Positions 51,271 through 62,474 of a DNA stretch of 64,000 nt are shown piece by piece. The stretch is from Sipunculus nudus (lineage: Eukaryota; Annelida; Sipuncula; Golfingiida; Sipunculidae). Under the pieces are notes generated by a model. It did no database searches. It was not told the DNA's origin and worked only from the letters and a program-made list of their open reading frames with translations. Positions within the stretch are counted from its first letter, which is position 1. Every line of letters begins with the position of its first letter. The stretch lies in NCBI GenBank assembly GCA_026874595.1, contig CM049309.1, forward strand, positions 66,944,926 through 67,008,925, given 5' to 3'. A program made the translations under genes and the position numbers.

Positions 51271-54057
51271 GTTAGTTTTAGACTGGTACCTCGCACTATT
51301 AAGGCACCGCTGCTCTCAGCCAATCATAGAGACGGGGGCACAACACCATCTTCAGTATTCATGTTGCAACTCTAGACCTCATGGTAGAATGGTTCCAACG
51401 CTCATGCCGGTTGTTATGGACGCTCACGCGGTCCTGGTTAATTACCCGTGTTTCATATGACATTTATGATTACATGAATAGATATTAATGATGAATCAAT
51501 ACCACGAACAGCGGAATATCAAACATATTCAGTATATTGTATAACATATACACCCATTAATGAATAAAATTTTGGTGCAACAACTCCCGCTTTAATATTT
51601 TTAAACTAGAAGTGACAAAAGAAATTTATCTTACAAGAACTCATTCATATACAGGGCGATAAAGGATTATTGACTAAAGAAGACCTCCAAATGTAAATGG
51701 GTTACCTACTGGACGTTAATTTAGCCTAAGATTACGTTTTTATATGTAATGTGAATCATCCCTTAATGTGAACCTAGAAAAAACGCAGGATCATGTTAAC
51801 AAGGTCATCAAACCCAAGACCATGTATACAACGTCTTTGATGGAAATACCATGGAGATACGATTAGATGGAGTAAGCACTGGGATCGATGTCCAGCATCA
51901 AAGGGACACCCATCCTGGTCCCCGATGTTTTACTTTGCTGCCTACTGTACTCTTGGGTATGCCCATATTGTACTAGCGGTCCGTCCTTATCGCCACACCT
52001 CCGAGTCGTAAAAGTCAAACAATATAATTGCTGCGTTTGATGTTGCTAGCGGCAGCTTAGCCTAAGCATTGGTATGCCGGGTGATCTGCATGAATTGTCA
52101 TAAAATCTTATGCGACGGAAGTTAAAATTTTATTAATTCGCGTTCTCTAATTAAAAGACAATGTTTACATTAATTAGAGAAAAGCAAGAACAGCAAAACT
52201 TGAACAGAAAGCTTCAACATTTTTTAGTACCCAGTATTTTCTATTTCATGTAATTCTGAAAAGAATAGGTTTCGTGTTTTTCCCCTGGAGCCATATTACA
52301 TGGGATATTCTCAATATATCTCACTTTACGTGCTTTCCTGACTAGTCTGATCGTTGTAGCCACGTAAATTGTGAGGCGTAATTGGAAAAATGGTAGAAAT
52401 CCTATCTCGATGTAAATCGCTTAACAAAAGTCTGTAAAATGGTATATCCAAAATCCGCTAAACTCCGCGTTGGGAACATTTTTGTAGAGCAGTTTTAAAT
52501 TTTAATGTTTTTAAATTAAATTAAACATAGAAAGTATCTTATTACGTGATATTAAAAAGCCAGTTTTCACATTTATGCATATAAAGCAGGGCATAGTAAT
52601 TACGAGAAGCTTACTGAATCTAGTGACTGACGAGATAAGCGTTGGATTTTTTTTCAATTTCAATTTCAATTTAGATTTTAAAAATCATATAAACAAACAT
52701 TCATATTCAAAGTTGATCTGATGTGTTATGTTAGAGCTAGTAAAACATTCACTGTACATAATTTGGTCCCATTAGAAGCATTTTTTATCTTTTTTTAAAG
52801 TAAATTTGATTGAATTTAAATAATACATTTATATATGGGAAAATTTAAAATAAAAATAACATAAAAAAATCTCTTAATTCATTATATAGGGGCGCAAGTT
52901 TTACATTAATTCACATACAGATTCACAGAGATGTGTCTATGTTGTAACGCTTCACCTAATGGTCTTCTAGAATTCATTTTTCAATTTTTATTTAGAATTA
53001 ATTTGTAAATTGAAAAACAAGATTTCGAGGGCGTTTCGTGTCAATGCCAGTTAAACAACCACTTTTCATAATAATGGTCTGATGGAAACACGAGAAGCAT
53101 TAACAAATTTCAAATTCTTTGTTTGAATCTTTACAATTATAATTTAATTTTCTTAAAATTTTAATATATATATATTTATAATATCACTGCTTTTAATGAT
53201 AAACCCTTCGATTGTAAAACAAATTAATGGACTAGATTAACTAAAATCATTTACCAAAATATATTTTTAATTTTACGGAGAGAATTTTAGCCATAAATAT
53301 TATATATATTAGTTAAATTTTACTTTGGACATTCCAAATTAAAAACCAAAACATGTTTTAGGTTTGCAGCCGGTACAAGATAACTGAACTTACTTTGTGA
53401 TCGCATTGTGTGCAAAACTTCATGGTTGCTATATATCTTCTACACAACGCGTCTGCATATAAGGCATGCACACATTTTGAAAATTTAAAATTTTTAAATG
53501 TATTGTTTAAAATGGAGAAACCGAGCGCACCAGTCATTGTAATTTGTAACCAGACGGAAACTTTTACCCCTTTGAATTAACTTGAAGTAAAGGATTTTAG
53601 AAAATATCTGAAGGCAAATAGTTTTAATAAAAAACATTTGAAATTCCTAAGCTTAAATTAAAGATAACTGATGGTAAATGGTTTAGTCAATTTAGTTCTT
53701 TGAATTGATATTAAGAACAATGCCTACAGAGTTTAACGGTTAAAGGATATTTCAAATATACTCATATTTTTTTAATTTTAAATTAAATTATATTTACTTT
53801 TAAAGTTCAAAACATAAAAGCTTAATTAATAAATGCTAATGGGACCAAGTTATAAAAATTAATTTTTGTAGTTCAAACTTGTGGAGTCGCTAATCCATGG
53901 ACTCTTCTTTAAAGGACAATGACGTGCTATGTGTGCATAGATGTGAAAACGAGGCTTTTAATATCACGTAATAAGGTACTTTCTATGTTATTTTTTATAA
54001 ACATATAAAAACTATCACTCTAAAAAAACATTATGTGGTTGTTTTTCCAATGCAAAC

Positions 54058-54129
<72 letters not shown>

Positions 54130-57100
54130 GTCCCTATGGGCCTCTCATCCCCAAATTTAAGAAATAAACTAGAATACGGGTAGTCGACAAGCGACCACTT
54201 GTATCCGCCTAAATCAGAGTGGAACGGGTGAAGTGTTGCATATTAGCATGGATGTCTGCAGCCAAATTGTGTATGTAGGTTGCGCTACCTACGAAAAAAT
54301 CCAGAAAGCTCTATACACATGCAAAACTTTCGCCCAATCGGTCAAACGGTTCCCAAGATATGAGCTTGGATATCTGCTGCATAAACTAGAATGCAGGTGG
54401 CGCCACCTGTCATAAAATCAAGAGAGCTGTCGGGGATGTATAAACTTGCAAAATTTTAGGCAGATATGTCAAACCACTGCCGAGATATGAGTGATTTTAT
54501 CCCATGGCAGACAAACAGATGGGAGCTGTGCAAACATGGCTGCAGGTGGCGCCACCAGTTTTGCATATGATAGAGAGCTATGTGAGATTTATACACATGC
54601 AAAATTTTGGCCCAATCGGTCAAACGGTTCCCTAGATATGAGCTTGGATGTCTGCAGCGTAAACTTGATTGTAGGTGGCGCCACCTGTCATAAAATCAGA
54701 AAAGCTATCCAGGATGTATAAGCATGCCGAATTTCAGGTGAATTAGTCAAACCACTGCAGAGATATGAGTGATTTTAACCCAAGGCAGACGAACAGATAG
54801 ACACTGTGCAAACATGGTTGCAGGTGGTGCCACCATTTTCGGTGTATGTTATAAAGCTCTCCAAGGGCTACATTTGTGCAAAAAAAATTCCTGATCGGTC
54901 AAACGGTTCCCGAGATATGAGCTTGGATGTCTGCAGCGTAAACGTGAATGTAGGTGGCGCCACCTGTCATAAAATCAGAAAAGCTATCCAGGATGTATAC
55001 GCATGCCAAATTTCAGGTGAATTAGTCAAGTCACTGCAGAGATATGAGTGATTTTAACCCAAGGCAGACAAACAGATGGACACTGTGCAAACATGGTTGC
55101 AGGTAGCGCCACCATTTTTGGTGTATGTTATAAAGCTGTCCAAGGGCTACATTTGTGCAAAAGAATTTTCCTGATCGGTCAAACGGTTCCCAAGATATGA
55201 GCTTGGATGTCTGCAGCGTAAAGTGAATGTAGGTGGCGCCACCTGTCATAAAATCAGAAAAGCTATCCAGGATGTATACGCATGCCCAATTTCAGGTGAA
55301 TTAGTCAAGTCACTGCAGAGATATGAGTGATTTTAACCCAAGGCAGACGAACAGATGGACACTGTGCAAACATGGTTGCAGGTGGCGCCACCATTTTTGG
55401 TGTATGTTATAAAGCTCTCCAAGGGCTACATTTGTGCAAAAGAATTTTCCTGATCGGTCAAACGGTTCCCGAGATATGAGCTTGGATGTCTGCAGCGTAA
55501 ACGTGAATGTAGGTGGCGCCACCTGTCATAAAATCAGAAAAGCTATCCAGGATGTTTACGCATGCCCAATTTCAGGTGAATTAGTCAAGTCACTGCAGAG
55601 ATATGAGTGATTTTAACCCAAGGCAGACGAACAGATGGACACTGTGCAAACATGGTTGCAGGTGGTGCCACCATTTTCGGTGTATGTTATAAAGCTCTCC
55701 GAGGGCTACATTTGTGCAAAAAAATTTTCCTGATCGGTCAAACGGTTCCCGAGATATGTGGGTTTATGTGTGGAAACAGACGCACAAACGGACGCAGAGC
55801 GCAAAGGAAAGGTCAGAGGTCAAAACAAAATCGGGGCGCAGCAGTTCACATGTGAATCGAACATAATCCCGGGTTTCGGAAAATTCCGCCCAGCGGTTAC
55901 GGAGGAGTTCTCCGGACACCTACGCGGCGGCGGCGGCGGCGGCGTCCAGCTGAAACATAGTATCCGCAAAACTCTGTTTTGGCGGATACAATTACGGACT
56001 ACTGCATAAGTCATTGCATTTAAAAATAATTTTGTTCCGGCTGATATAACCTGGAAAATGACGGTCAAGGCCTTTGGTTTCCCAACACTTTCGACATTTT
56101 TAAAGAAACATTTCACCAATTAAATTTCATGAAAAATATTGATTGGTTCAAAAGATAGAGTGTAAACAAAATGTTTCTAGGCCAAGCCAAAAAGAGGTAT
56201 ACGCTCATCGAGCAGCTACAGGTTGCTGCGGTCAAGACCTCAGCCCTGTGCGCTCCTTAAGCATGTTCTCTGAGTCAACAGTCGCAGTGCCACGCCAAGC
56301 CAAGCAGTGAGCCATAGGGGGCGCCACTTGTTCGTCCCGAGCCGTTGTCCTTTTTGGAAAGCTACAGCATCCACAGCCACAAAGCCCGAAGCAACCTACA
56401 TTCCCTCCACCGATCCCAGCAGCGGAGAACCAGCCATGTCGCTCGAGAGCCGAACTCGATCTTTTGAACGACATTACTTCGAGATTCATATAGCCCTTGT
56501 ACTTGCGGTTTCGGCCATTTGGACCGTATTAACAGGGTTTCCGGTTATGGAAGTTAAGCAAGTTTTTTCGTCATCGGCAGACAAAATGTTTCTATATCTG
56601 TTGATTCGACCTTGAAGATGAAGGTCAAGGCAACCGGTTTTTTTACACATCCGCGATTTGGGTAGAAACGTTTTTATGCATGAGTCGAAAATTTATGAAA
56701 ATATACCGAGTGTTTCAAAATTTTTAGCGTTCACAAATAATTTTATTCTCTCTGACTTTACCTTGAAGATACAGGTCAAGGTCACAAGTTTTCGAAGTCG
56801 CCAAAGAACTTGGTTGAAACAATTAGTGTTTCAAATTTGAGAGGGAAAATATGCAATACTTCAAAAGTTATGAGGTTCACAAAAAAAATCATTTTTTGGC
56901 CTATATGACCTTCATGATGAAGGTCAAGGTCACCGGTTTTCAAACTCGTCCGAGATATTGGTAGAAACAATTTAAATTTAAATTTTCATGAAAAAAAATG
57001 TTGAGTCGTTAAAAAAATATATCGTGTTCACAAGAAGTGCCACAGACGACGACGGACCAAACACTATATGTCTTCCCTCATGGATAATTTTCAATTATGC

Positions 57101-58049
57101 AGTCAGTACACTCAGAGAAAACTTTATTACAAACTTTATTATTTATTACAAATTAATGAGAAAATCAATTTACATTTTCAGATACGACATTTTTGTATAT
57201 ATATATATATATATATATGAATGAGCCACATTGTCTACTAGGACCCCTACTTTCTGTAAAAGTAATATTTCATTTTTGACCACATTATGTACACATTTAA
57301 AAACAATATGTTATTGATTAAGGCATTCTCAACATATATTCAAACAATACACAAGATTAAAGGTAAATTATTGTAATTACAAACATAGGACTAAAACCTA
57401 ACTAAAAGTTAGACCAAAGAGTACCCGTAAGGTATTCGAATATTCCTACAGCGTGGAGGGCGGTTGCGTAATGGTCAGGGCGCTTGACTTGTGACCGCAA
57501 GGTTGTGGGTTCGCGTCGTGCTCTGAACATCGTCTGCGCTGAGACTACTACGCAAAGTCTTTACCACAAGGATAAGCTCACTCGATTCAGGAGTGAATGG
57601 GTCATAGGCGGCACGCAAAAGGAGAGAGAATAACGCTCTAGCGCCTGATATGGCTGCTTGGTTAGAAAGTGTTATAATTTCAAAATATATGTAACTATAA
57701 TCGTAATTCATTTGAAATCGAAAGAATACTTATATAAACCCCTTTTAGGTGAAAATGACGAAGGACAGACATTCCATGCATGAAACATTGTTGTGATTGG
57801 TTAACTTGTCTTGAATAATGTTAAAAATAAGGTCCTACTTACTTCAATACTTTTGTAAATTTTTGTACTTTGTCATCTCTTTTTATCAATGCTAAAATTT
57901 AATTGTTCCATACTTCTATGGAATACTGTGGTTGGCTTCACGTTCGCCAGGATAAATTTTTACGACATTAAATTTGCAATGTTTCGCGATGGTTCTATTT
58001 CCTGATCTCACCATACAAATGACCGATAAAAATGATAACCTTTATTATA

Positions 58050-58097
<48 letters not shown>

Positions 58098-60823
58098 GTA
58101 TAAACCAATTTTTCAAAATTAAAGCATCAGTGAAGATGATTACACACATTTTCAGATATATTTCAAGCGCGTCATTATAACATGTCCACGCGCCCTCTGT
58201 AAATTGTTTGCATTAGTTGTCTCTGTATCCAAGGAGCATTTATCTAGATGTTGAATTTTTTATTGGTGCTTCAGGCGTACGCCCCTAATATTAATTGATA
58301 CAAATGAATAAAATGAATAATAACTATTTTATTATTGTTACAAATGAATAAAAATTAATGATATATTTTGTATAATAAAGTAATGATAGCCCCCTCAGCT
58401 TGATTATGAGGTCCTTGACTACAGCAAATGAAGCTCATGTACATAAATGCTTTACTGGTGTTACTTGATTCAGAACTAACTTAAATAGCGCAATAATGCA
58501 AATATATTGATATACGTCTGTATAATATTATTATAATAATTCTGTATAATAATATTATTATTATCTATATTCCTGTTATTGTTCTATATTTGTAGGGTGT
58601 CTTGCGACAGCTGGAAATATTTTGGTGATCTACGTTCTCTCAGCCGATAAGAGAGCACGCCAGAAACCGCACGCCTACCTCCTCCTAAATATGGCGGTCT
58701 CTGACTTGATGATATCCATCTTTGCGTACCCGTATACCACAGCGTCCAACTTCGCTGGAGGCTGGCTGTTCAATGACTTTATGTGCCAGATATACGCTTT
58801 CACTTGTTTCATGTGTTCTATGACGACTATGATGTCCCTTGTAAGCGTCAGCTTCTACCGGTACATCCTTGTGGTCAAACCCCAATACCGTAAGTATTCA
58901 TTTCTGACGAGCTGTTCTCTAATAAACTAATAGGTACTTAATCCCCTATGCACTGAAATGGACTTTACGGGGAAGGATTCAAATTTCAATACACGCTGTA
59001 ACTGCCTCATATGGGATATATTTTCAAATGTCAGTATGCATACTGAAACGACTAAACTAGAGAAATACTAATATGCCCAAACCCATACTGAAAAGGCCTC
59101 GTGAGCCAAGAAAAAAGTCAAATATCAATCCAGTACCGACATTAACATGCCAAAACGAACATACGAAAGGCCGAACCAAGGAAGTATTAAAATGTCCAAT
59201 CCAACATCCCACCAGGGAAATATTAAAATGTTAAAACCTACATTGAAACGGCCTCATCAGGGAAATATTAAAATGTCAAAACCAACATTGAAAAGGCCTC
59301 ACCAGGGAAATATTAAAATGTCAAAACCAACATTAAACGGTCTGACCGGGGACATATTAAAATGTAAAAGCCATCATTTAAACGGCATCACCGGGGAAAT
59401 ATTAAAATATCAAGACCAACATGAACGTTCTAACCAGGGACATATACAAATGTCAAAACAAACATTAAAAAGCCTCACCAGGTAACTATATAGCTGCGTA
59501 TATACGCTCACTGAAACGGTCTCAAAAGAGAATTGTTAAAATGAGAGTAATCATACTGAAAGAGACTGTTGTTTTCAGTATGTTTAGAAAGGAGCTATTA
59601 TTTTGCTTTAACAGTGTCTTCGACGGGATAGTTTCAGGTTCCACTTTTAACAGCTTTCATTTGCAATAACCATCCAGGTGAAAATATTCACCCCTAAAAA
59701 AAGATAGAAAGGCACGAGTGAACAAAATAATAAAGCCAAATGCCCCCCCCCCCCTCCCACTACCACCACACACACACACACACACACTTTCCCCGCATGA
59801 CTTTCATTCTGAACATGGAATGCTAGTTGCCTGCTGTCATGCAAAGATCATGGATCAATGCTGAACTTGAGACTATTTGCAGCGGGATTGACATAAATTA
59901 CCTTCGGTACAAAATTACGTATAGACTGGCGCCGTTCCTTCAGGCCAGCGCCATGGGGACAGGTGTATTAACTATAATTGCTTGAACTGTTTTTGTCGTA
60001 TTTCCAACATGGAGACATGCAGCAACCTTTTATCATACTTTCGCCTGGAGGAATAATGTTTTATTGACGACATTTGCTTGGCTACCCCCCCCCCCCCCCC
60101 CCCCCTTTCAACCATGGGAAAAATTAAGCAAAAACCAATCTTCCATCAAAAGAGGCTGCAATTAAATTCTGTAATAATGATATCAGTTATTATTTTTGGA
60201 ACTCAATCAAATATGGTAATCAAGTGTTGCAAAGTCCCTAAAATATCAAGGCTCAATTCATCCACCCGCCTGGAATTTTCACAATATATATATATATATA
60301 TTCTGAAGGGAAAATATTCCCTTTTATTTGATTCAGAACTTGCTCCAGAACTGAATTTTTTTCTATCAAAACGAGTAAAACTATAAAAAAGTCACAACCC
60401 ACGATTGGGACATACCTTCCCACAATCACTTTCACTACACACATGCTGATGCATATATCCTTCAAAATTCCATGGGTTGTCCCTTTGAGTTTATCCTAGC
60501 CATACACACAATTTCATAAAACTTTATTTCTGAATATTATGCGTACAATTGAACACAGAGACCAGCCAACAAAGGGTAAAGTTAATATCTGTCGCCAATA
60601 TCATTGTTTGGATACATGGATGGACACTATTTGAGCCGTTTCTACGATACATTGTTATAAAAGAAACACTTGCGACTGCTGCGATATGGGAATTTCTCAC
60701 AAAAATATTGAATATATGTCAGACTGCTGAGGAAGCTGTATTTCAGTTTTAATACGCGACATTGTTATAAAATATCTTTTTAATAAGAACACTGCACCAC
60801 TGAAAATGTTCTTAAAGAATGCG

Positions 60824-60883
<60 letters not shown>

Positions 60884-62474
60884 TCGGGCACTTTATAAAA
60901 TGACTGAAATTTTCAGGCATTTTACAAATTGACTGAAAAAAATCAGTTTATTTGACACATTGACTGAATCTATATGGAACAGTCTGTTGTTTCATATATC
61001 TAACTATTGTGAAACAGACAGTCATTTAGTGTAACCAGCTACTTTTAAGTAAACTTTGTGCCTGTTCTTTCTTACTAGGCTATTTATGAAGAATACTGAT
61101 CATGTAATAAGACTTAAATACACAGACTGGTGAGGGGTTTAACCAGACTCGTATAGTTTAAATATGCAGACTATTATTAAATAATGAAATATATGCATAC
61201 TATATTTCACAACTCATATGGCTACGTCTTTGTTTATGTAAGAACGAGAATCAAGTCAAATGGAAGCTTTTGGTCAAATACACATTAAAACATTAAAATG
61301 TAGATGTAGAATGAATGATGTAGATTGTAGTATATTGCTGAAGGATAACCACAGTTACATGATTGTTAATATCAAATATATGGTTAAGATATATATGCTT
61401 AAGTAAGTTCCTAAGGGTAGAGTTTAACAAGAAACTACACCTGTCAAATATTGAAACAGTGTAATTTTTCAAAAATAACTAACCTAAAACAATGACTGAT
61501 TTTATGGCATTATTCAGTTTTTCGTGACATTGTGCATAAGACCCAATCATTTAAGCCCAAATGAAATGATCCACGGAGATTTCGAAGTCTTATTGTGAAA
61601 TAACCAGCGGCGGAACTAGGGGTTGGGATGGGGGCGGGGGGGGGGGGGGGGTTCAGGGGTTGTTTGCTGCCCTAAGTATATTTTAGGTCAAACAATTTAT
61701 TATGTTGTTGGCTTCTGAAGCTAAAAAATCTCTAGGTATAGCACACGTAGTGTGCTGCAAAATTGCTGAAAATTTTCAAGAAATTTGTGACACCTTCCCG
61801 TATTGAGGAGGGGGTCATCCTGCCTATACTGCTGCCCAAAGTTCGAAAGGAAATTGTGCCCCTGAGATACTATAATATTTACATCTTATTTGATTACATA
61901 ATTATTTCTGCAATAACTAGAATTAAGCCAGATGAACGTTTCTGATCAAATGAATCATAAAATTTTTCAATCATATGATGTAAAATGTGTTAATGTGTTG
62001 TAAGAGTAAGAAATAAATGAAATGTCATTTTAATATTTGTTACCTTAAAACAATAATATTTCATATTTTTTTTACATTTCAGTCAATGTGTCAAATAACA
62101 GATCGATTTTCAGTCAATTTGTAAAATGCCTGAAAAATTCAGTCATCTCATAAAGATTAAAGTTCCTGAGTGAATCAGGCATTTTGTAAATTGACTAAAA
62201 ATTTCAAATGAATAAATAAATTTTCATTTGACCACCAGGTGGCCGGCTGACTATGAGAAACACGGTGATGGTGATGGTAGGCTCGTGGCTCTACGGACTA
62301 TTTTGGGCGATTTGCCCGGTGCTGGGCTGGTCCAGTTACAGCTATGAACTGTTTGGAACATCCTGTTCATGTAACTGGTACTCGGCTTTACCGGGGGATG
62401 TCACATTCAATGTTGCTACAACTATATTCTGCTATTTGCTGCCGCTTGGGTGTCTAATCATCAACTATCGTCGA
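51162..62474 (+). CDS. Opsin, tetraopsin/Go type (partial: TM1-TM5, 213 aa)
   Basis: Retinal-binding GPCR of the photoreceptor membrane. Three exons join in frame (GT-AG, phases 1 and 1). Visible: N-terminal sequons N5, N6 and N11; TM1 with GN (N44, position 1.50); TM2 with NMAVSD (D73, 2.50); C100 for the disulphide; Tyr103 where vertebrate visual pigments have the Glu113 counterion; Y124-R125-Y126 in place of D/E-R-Y; W151 (4.50); second loop GWSSYSYELFGTSC with E171 at the Glu181 counterion place and C177 as disulphide partner; TM5 with P203. CxxNWY...GDV in the second loop and a non-acidic xRY recall molluscan Go-type opsins; peropsin or Opn5 types remain possible. TM6, TM7 and the retinal lysine are not found before the right edge. 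Confidence 0.85.
51300..52480. other. Opsin intron 1, first part
   Basis: Unclassified sequence; no exon, RNA gene or repeat recognised. Confidence 0.45.
52485..54010. mobile_element. Diverged foldback-type inverted repeat in opsin intron 1
   Basis: 52.49-52.84 kb is an inverted match of 53.75-54.01 kb: ACATAGAAAGTAyCTTATTA, followed by CGTGATATTAAAA, near the outer ends and AyTTGGTCCCATTAG near the inner ends, with about 0.9 kb between the arms. AT-rich, no coding region. Arms are diverged, and termini and target duplication were not resolved. Confidence 0.55.
54061..54126. repeat. (AT)n microsatellite
   Basis: About 33 pure TA units, between the inverted repeat and the 279-bp tandem array. 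Confidence 0.93.
54171..55770 (+). repeat. Tandem array, 279-bp unit, ~5.5 copies
   Basis: Begins with the 39-bp module also seen at 3454-3492. Unit starts (GTAGGTGGCGCCACCTGTC) recur near 54674, 54953, 55232 and 55512, period 278-280 bp; an earlier, more diverged unit lies at 54.27-54.67 kb. Each unit carries two GGTGGCGCCACC palindromes or variants about 130-150 bp apart, plus TCAAACGGTTCCCGAGATATG and GTGCAAACATGG phrases. Later copies are more alike than the first. It ends in ACGGACGCAGAGCGC text resembling an element tail. Frames here are shadows of the repeat. Confidence 0.85.
55926..55945. repeat. (GGC)n trinucleotide run
   Basis: Short GGC repeat in a small GC-rich patch between the two arrays. 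Confidence 0.85.
56040..57050 (+). repeat. Tandem array, ~160-bp unit with AAGGTCAAGG motif
   Basis: Four diverged units marked by a GA(A/C)GGTCAAGG phrase at about 56.06, 56.62, 56.77 and 56.92 kb and by TTTCATGAAAAA and GAAACA phrases. The first unit is split by a 401-bp insertion. Ends in CACAGACGACGACGGACC, a tail type common in this kind of repeat. Non-coding. Confidence 0.65.
56180..56580. mobile_element. 401-bp insertion with perfect 14-bp target duplication
   Basis: ACAAAATGTTTCTA occurs at 56166-56179 and again at 56581-56594. Removing the insertion and one copy rejoins a unit of the host array. The insert is GC-rich compared with its surroundings. It stays open for 85 codons on the minus strand, but there is no recognisable domain. 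Long target duplications point to a retroposon; no poly(A) or tRNA promoter was seen, so the class is unknown. Confidence 0.7.
57197..57218. repeat. Short (AT)n microsatellite
   Basis: About 11 TA units. Confidence 0.85.
57452..57690 (+). mobile_element. tRNA-derived SINE
   Basis: GGCGGTTGCGTAATGGTCAG (A-box region) is followed by GTGGGTTCGCGTCGTG (B box), then a body with GCTCACTCGATTCAGGAGTG and AATGGGTCATA, and a 3' part TAGCGCCTGATATGGCTGC. The head-plus-conserved-body layout is that of a tRNA-derived SINE; the body may belong to one of the conserved-domain SINE superfamilies known in bivalves, but this needs comparison. Located in opsin intron 1, same strand as the gene. Confidence 0.6.
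57700..58590. other. End of opsin intron 1
   Basis: AT-rich, with an AT microsatellite (58052-58092) and TTATTATTATAAT-type runs just before the acceptor. No exon recognised. Confidence 0.5.
58052..58092. repeat. (AT)n microsatellite
   Basis: About 20 TA units in opsin intron 1. Confidence 0.92.
58596..58889 (+). CDS. Opsin second coding exon (TM1 end, TM2, TM3)
   Basis: 294 bp. After acceptor TTCTATATTTGTAG it completes Gly37 and encodes CLATAGNILVIYVLS, HAYLLLNMAVSDLMISIF, GGWLFNDFMCQIYAF and SVSFYRYILVVKPQY, ending in the first base of Arg135 at donor C|GTAAGT. Carries N44, D73, C100 and the YRY triplet. Confidence 0.92.
58960..59485. repeat. 45-bp minisatellite, ~9-10 copies
   Basis: Units of the form GGGAAATATTAAAATGTCAA followed by AACCAACATTGAAAAGGCCTCACCA repeat with moderate divergence, starting about 70 bp after the opsin exon. 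Because 45 is a multiple of 3, one frame stays open for 112 codons with a 15-residue repeat (GNIKMSKPTLKRPHQ). This looks like a by-product of unit length rather than a gene. Confidence 0.85.
59490..60880. other. Opsin intron 2, middle part
   Basis: C-tracts at about 59744-59755 and 60085-60104, a short (CA)n at 59767-59787 and an (AT)n at 60829-60880. No exon recognised. Confidence 0.5.
60829..60880. repeat. (AT)n microsatellite
   Basis: About 26 TA units directly abutting the left end of the TIR element at 60881. Confidence 0.93.
60881..62172. mobile_element. 1.29-kb element with ~90-bp terminal inverted repeats
   Basis: The left end reads CACTCGGGCACTTTATAAAA, then TTTTCAGGCATTTTACAAAT, TTGACTGAAAA and TTTGACACATTGACTGAA; the right end gives the same order on the other strand, ending CCTGAGTG. 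Short TTGACTGAAA-type subterminal repeats occur in both ends. The interior has a G-tract (61637-61651) and no transposase. No clear target duplication because the left flank is a microsatellite. Superfamily unknown. Confidence 0.65.
62239..62474 (+). CDS. Opsin third coding exon (TM4, second extracellular loop, TM5)
   Basis: 236 bp. After acceptor TGACCACCAG it completes Arg135 and encodes GRLTMRNTVMVMVGSWLYGL, FWAICPVLGWSSYSYELFG, TSCSCNWYSALPGDV and FCYLLPLGCLIINYRR, ending in phase 0 at donor CGA|GTAAGT. Carries W151, E171, C177 and P203. Confidence 0.92.

Noticed and set aside
54233-55522. Several open frames of 60-82 codons
   Set aside because: The same frames recur with the 279-bp repeat unit and carry no recognisable protein.
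54171-55770. CRISPR-like regular repeat
   Set aside because: Units of 279 bp are contiguous tandem copies without unique spacers, in a eukaryotic intron.
56232-56615. 85- and 102-codon open frames on opposite strands in a GC-rich patch
   Set aside because: They lie within or run out of a 401-bp inserted repeat with flanking duplications; no domain or exon structure.
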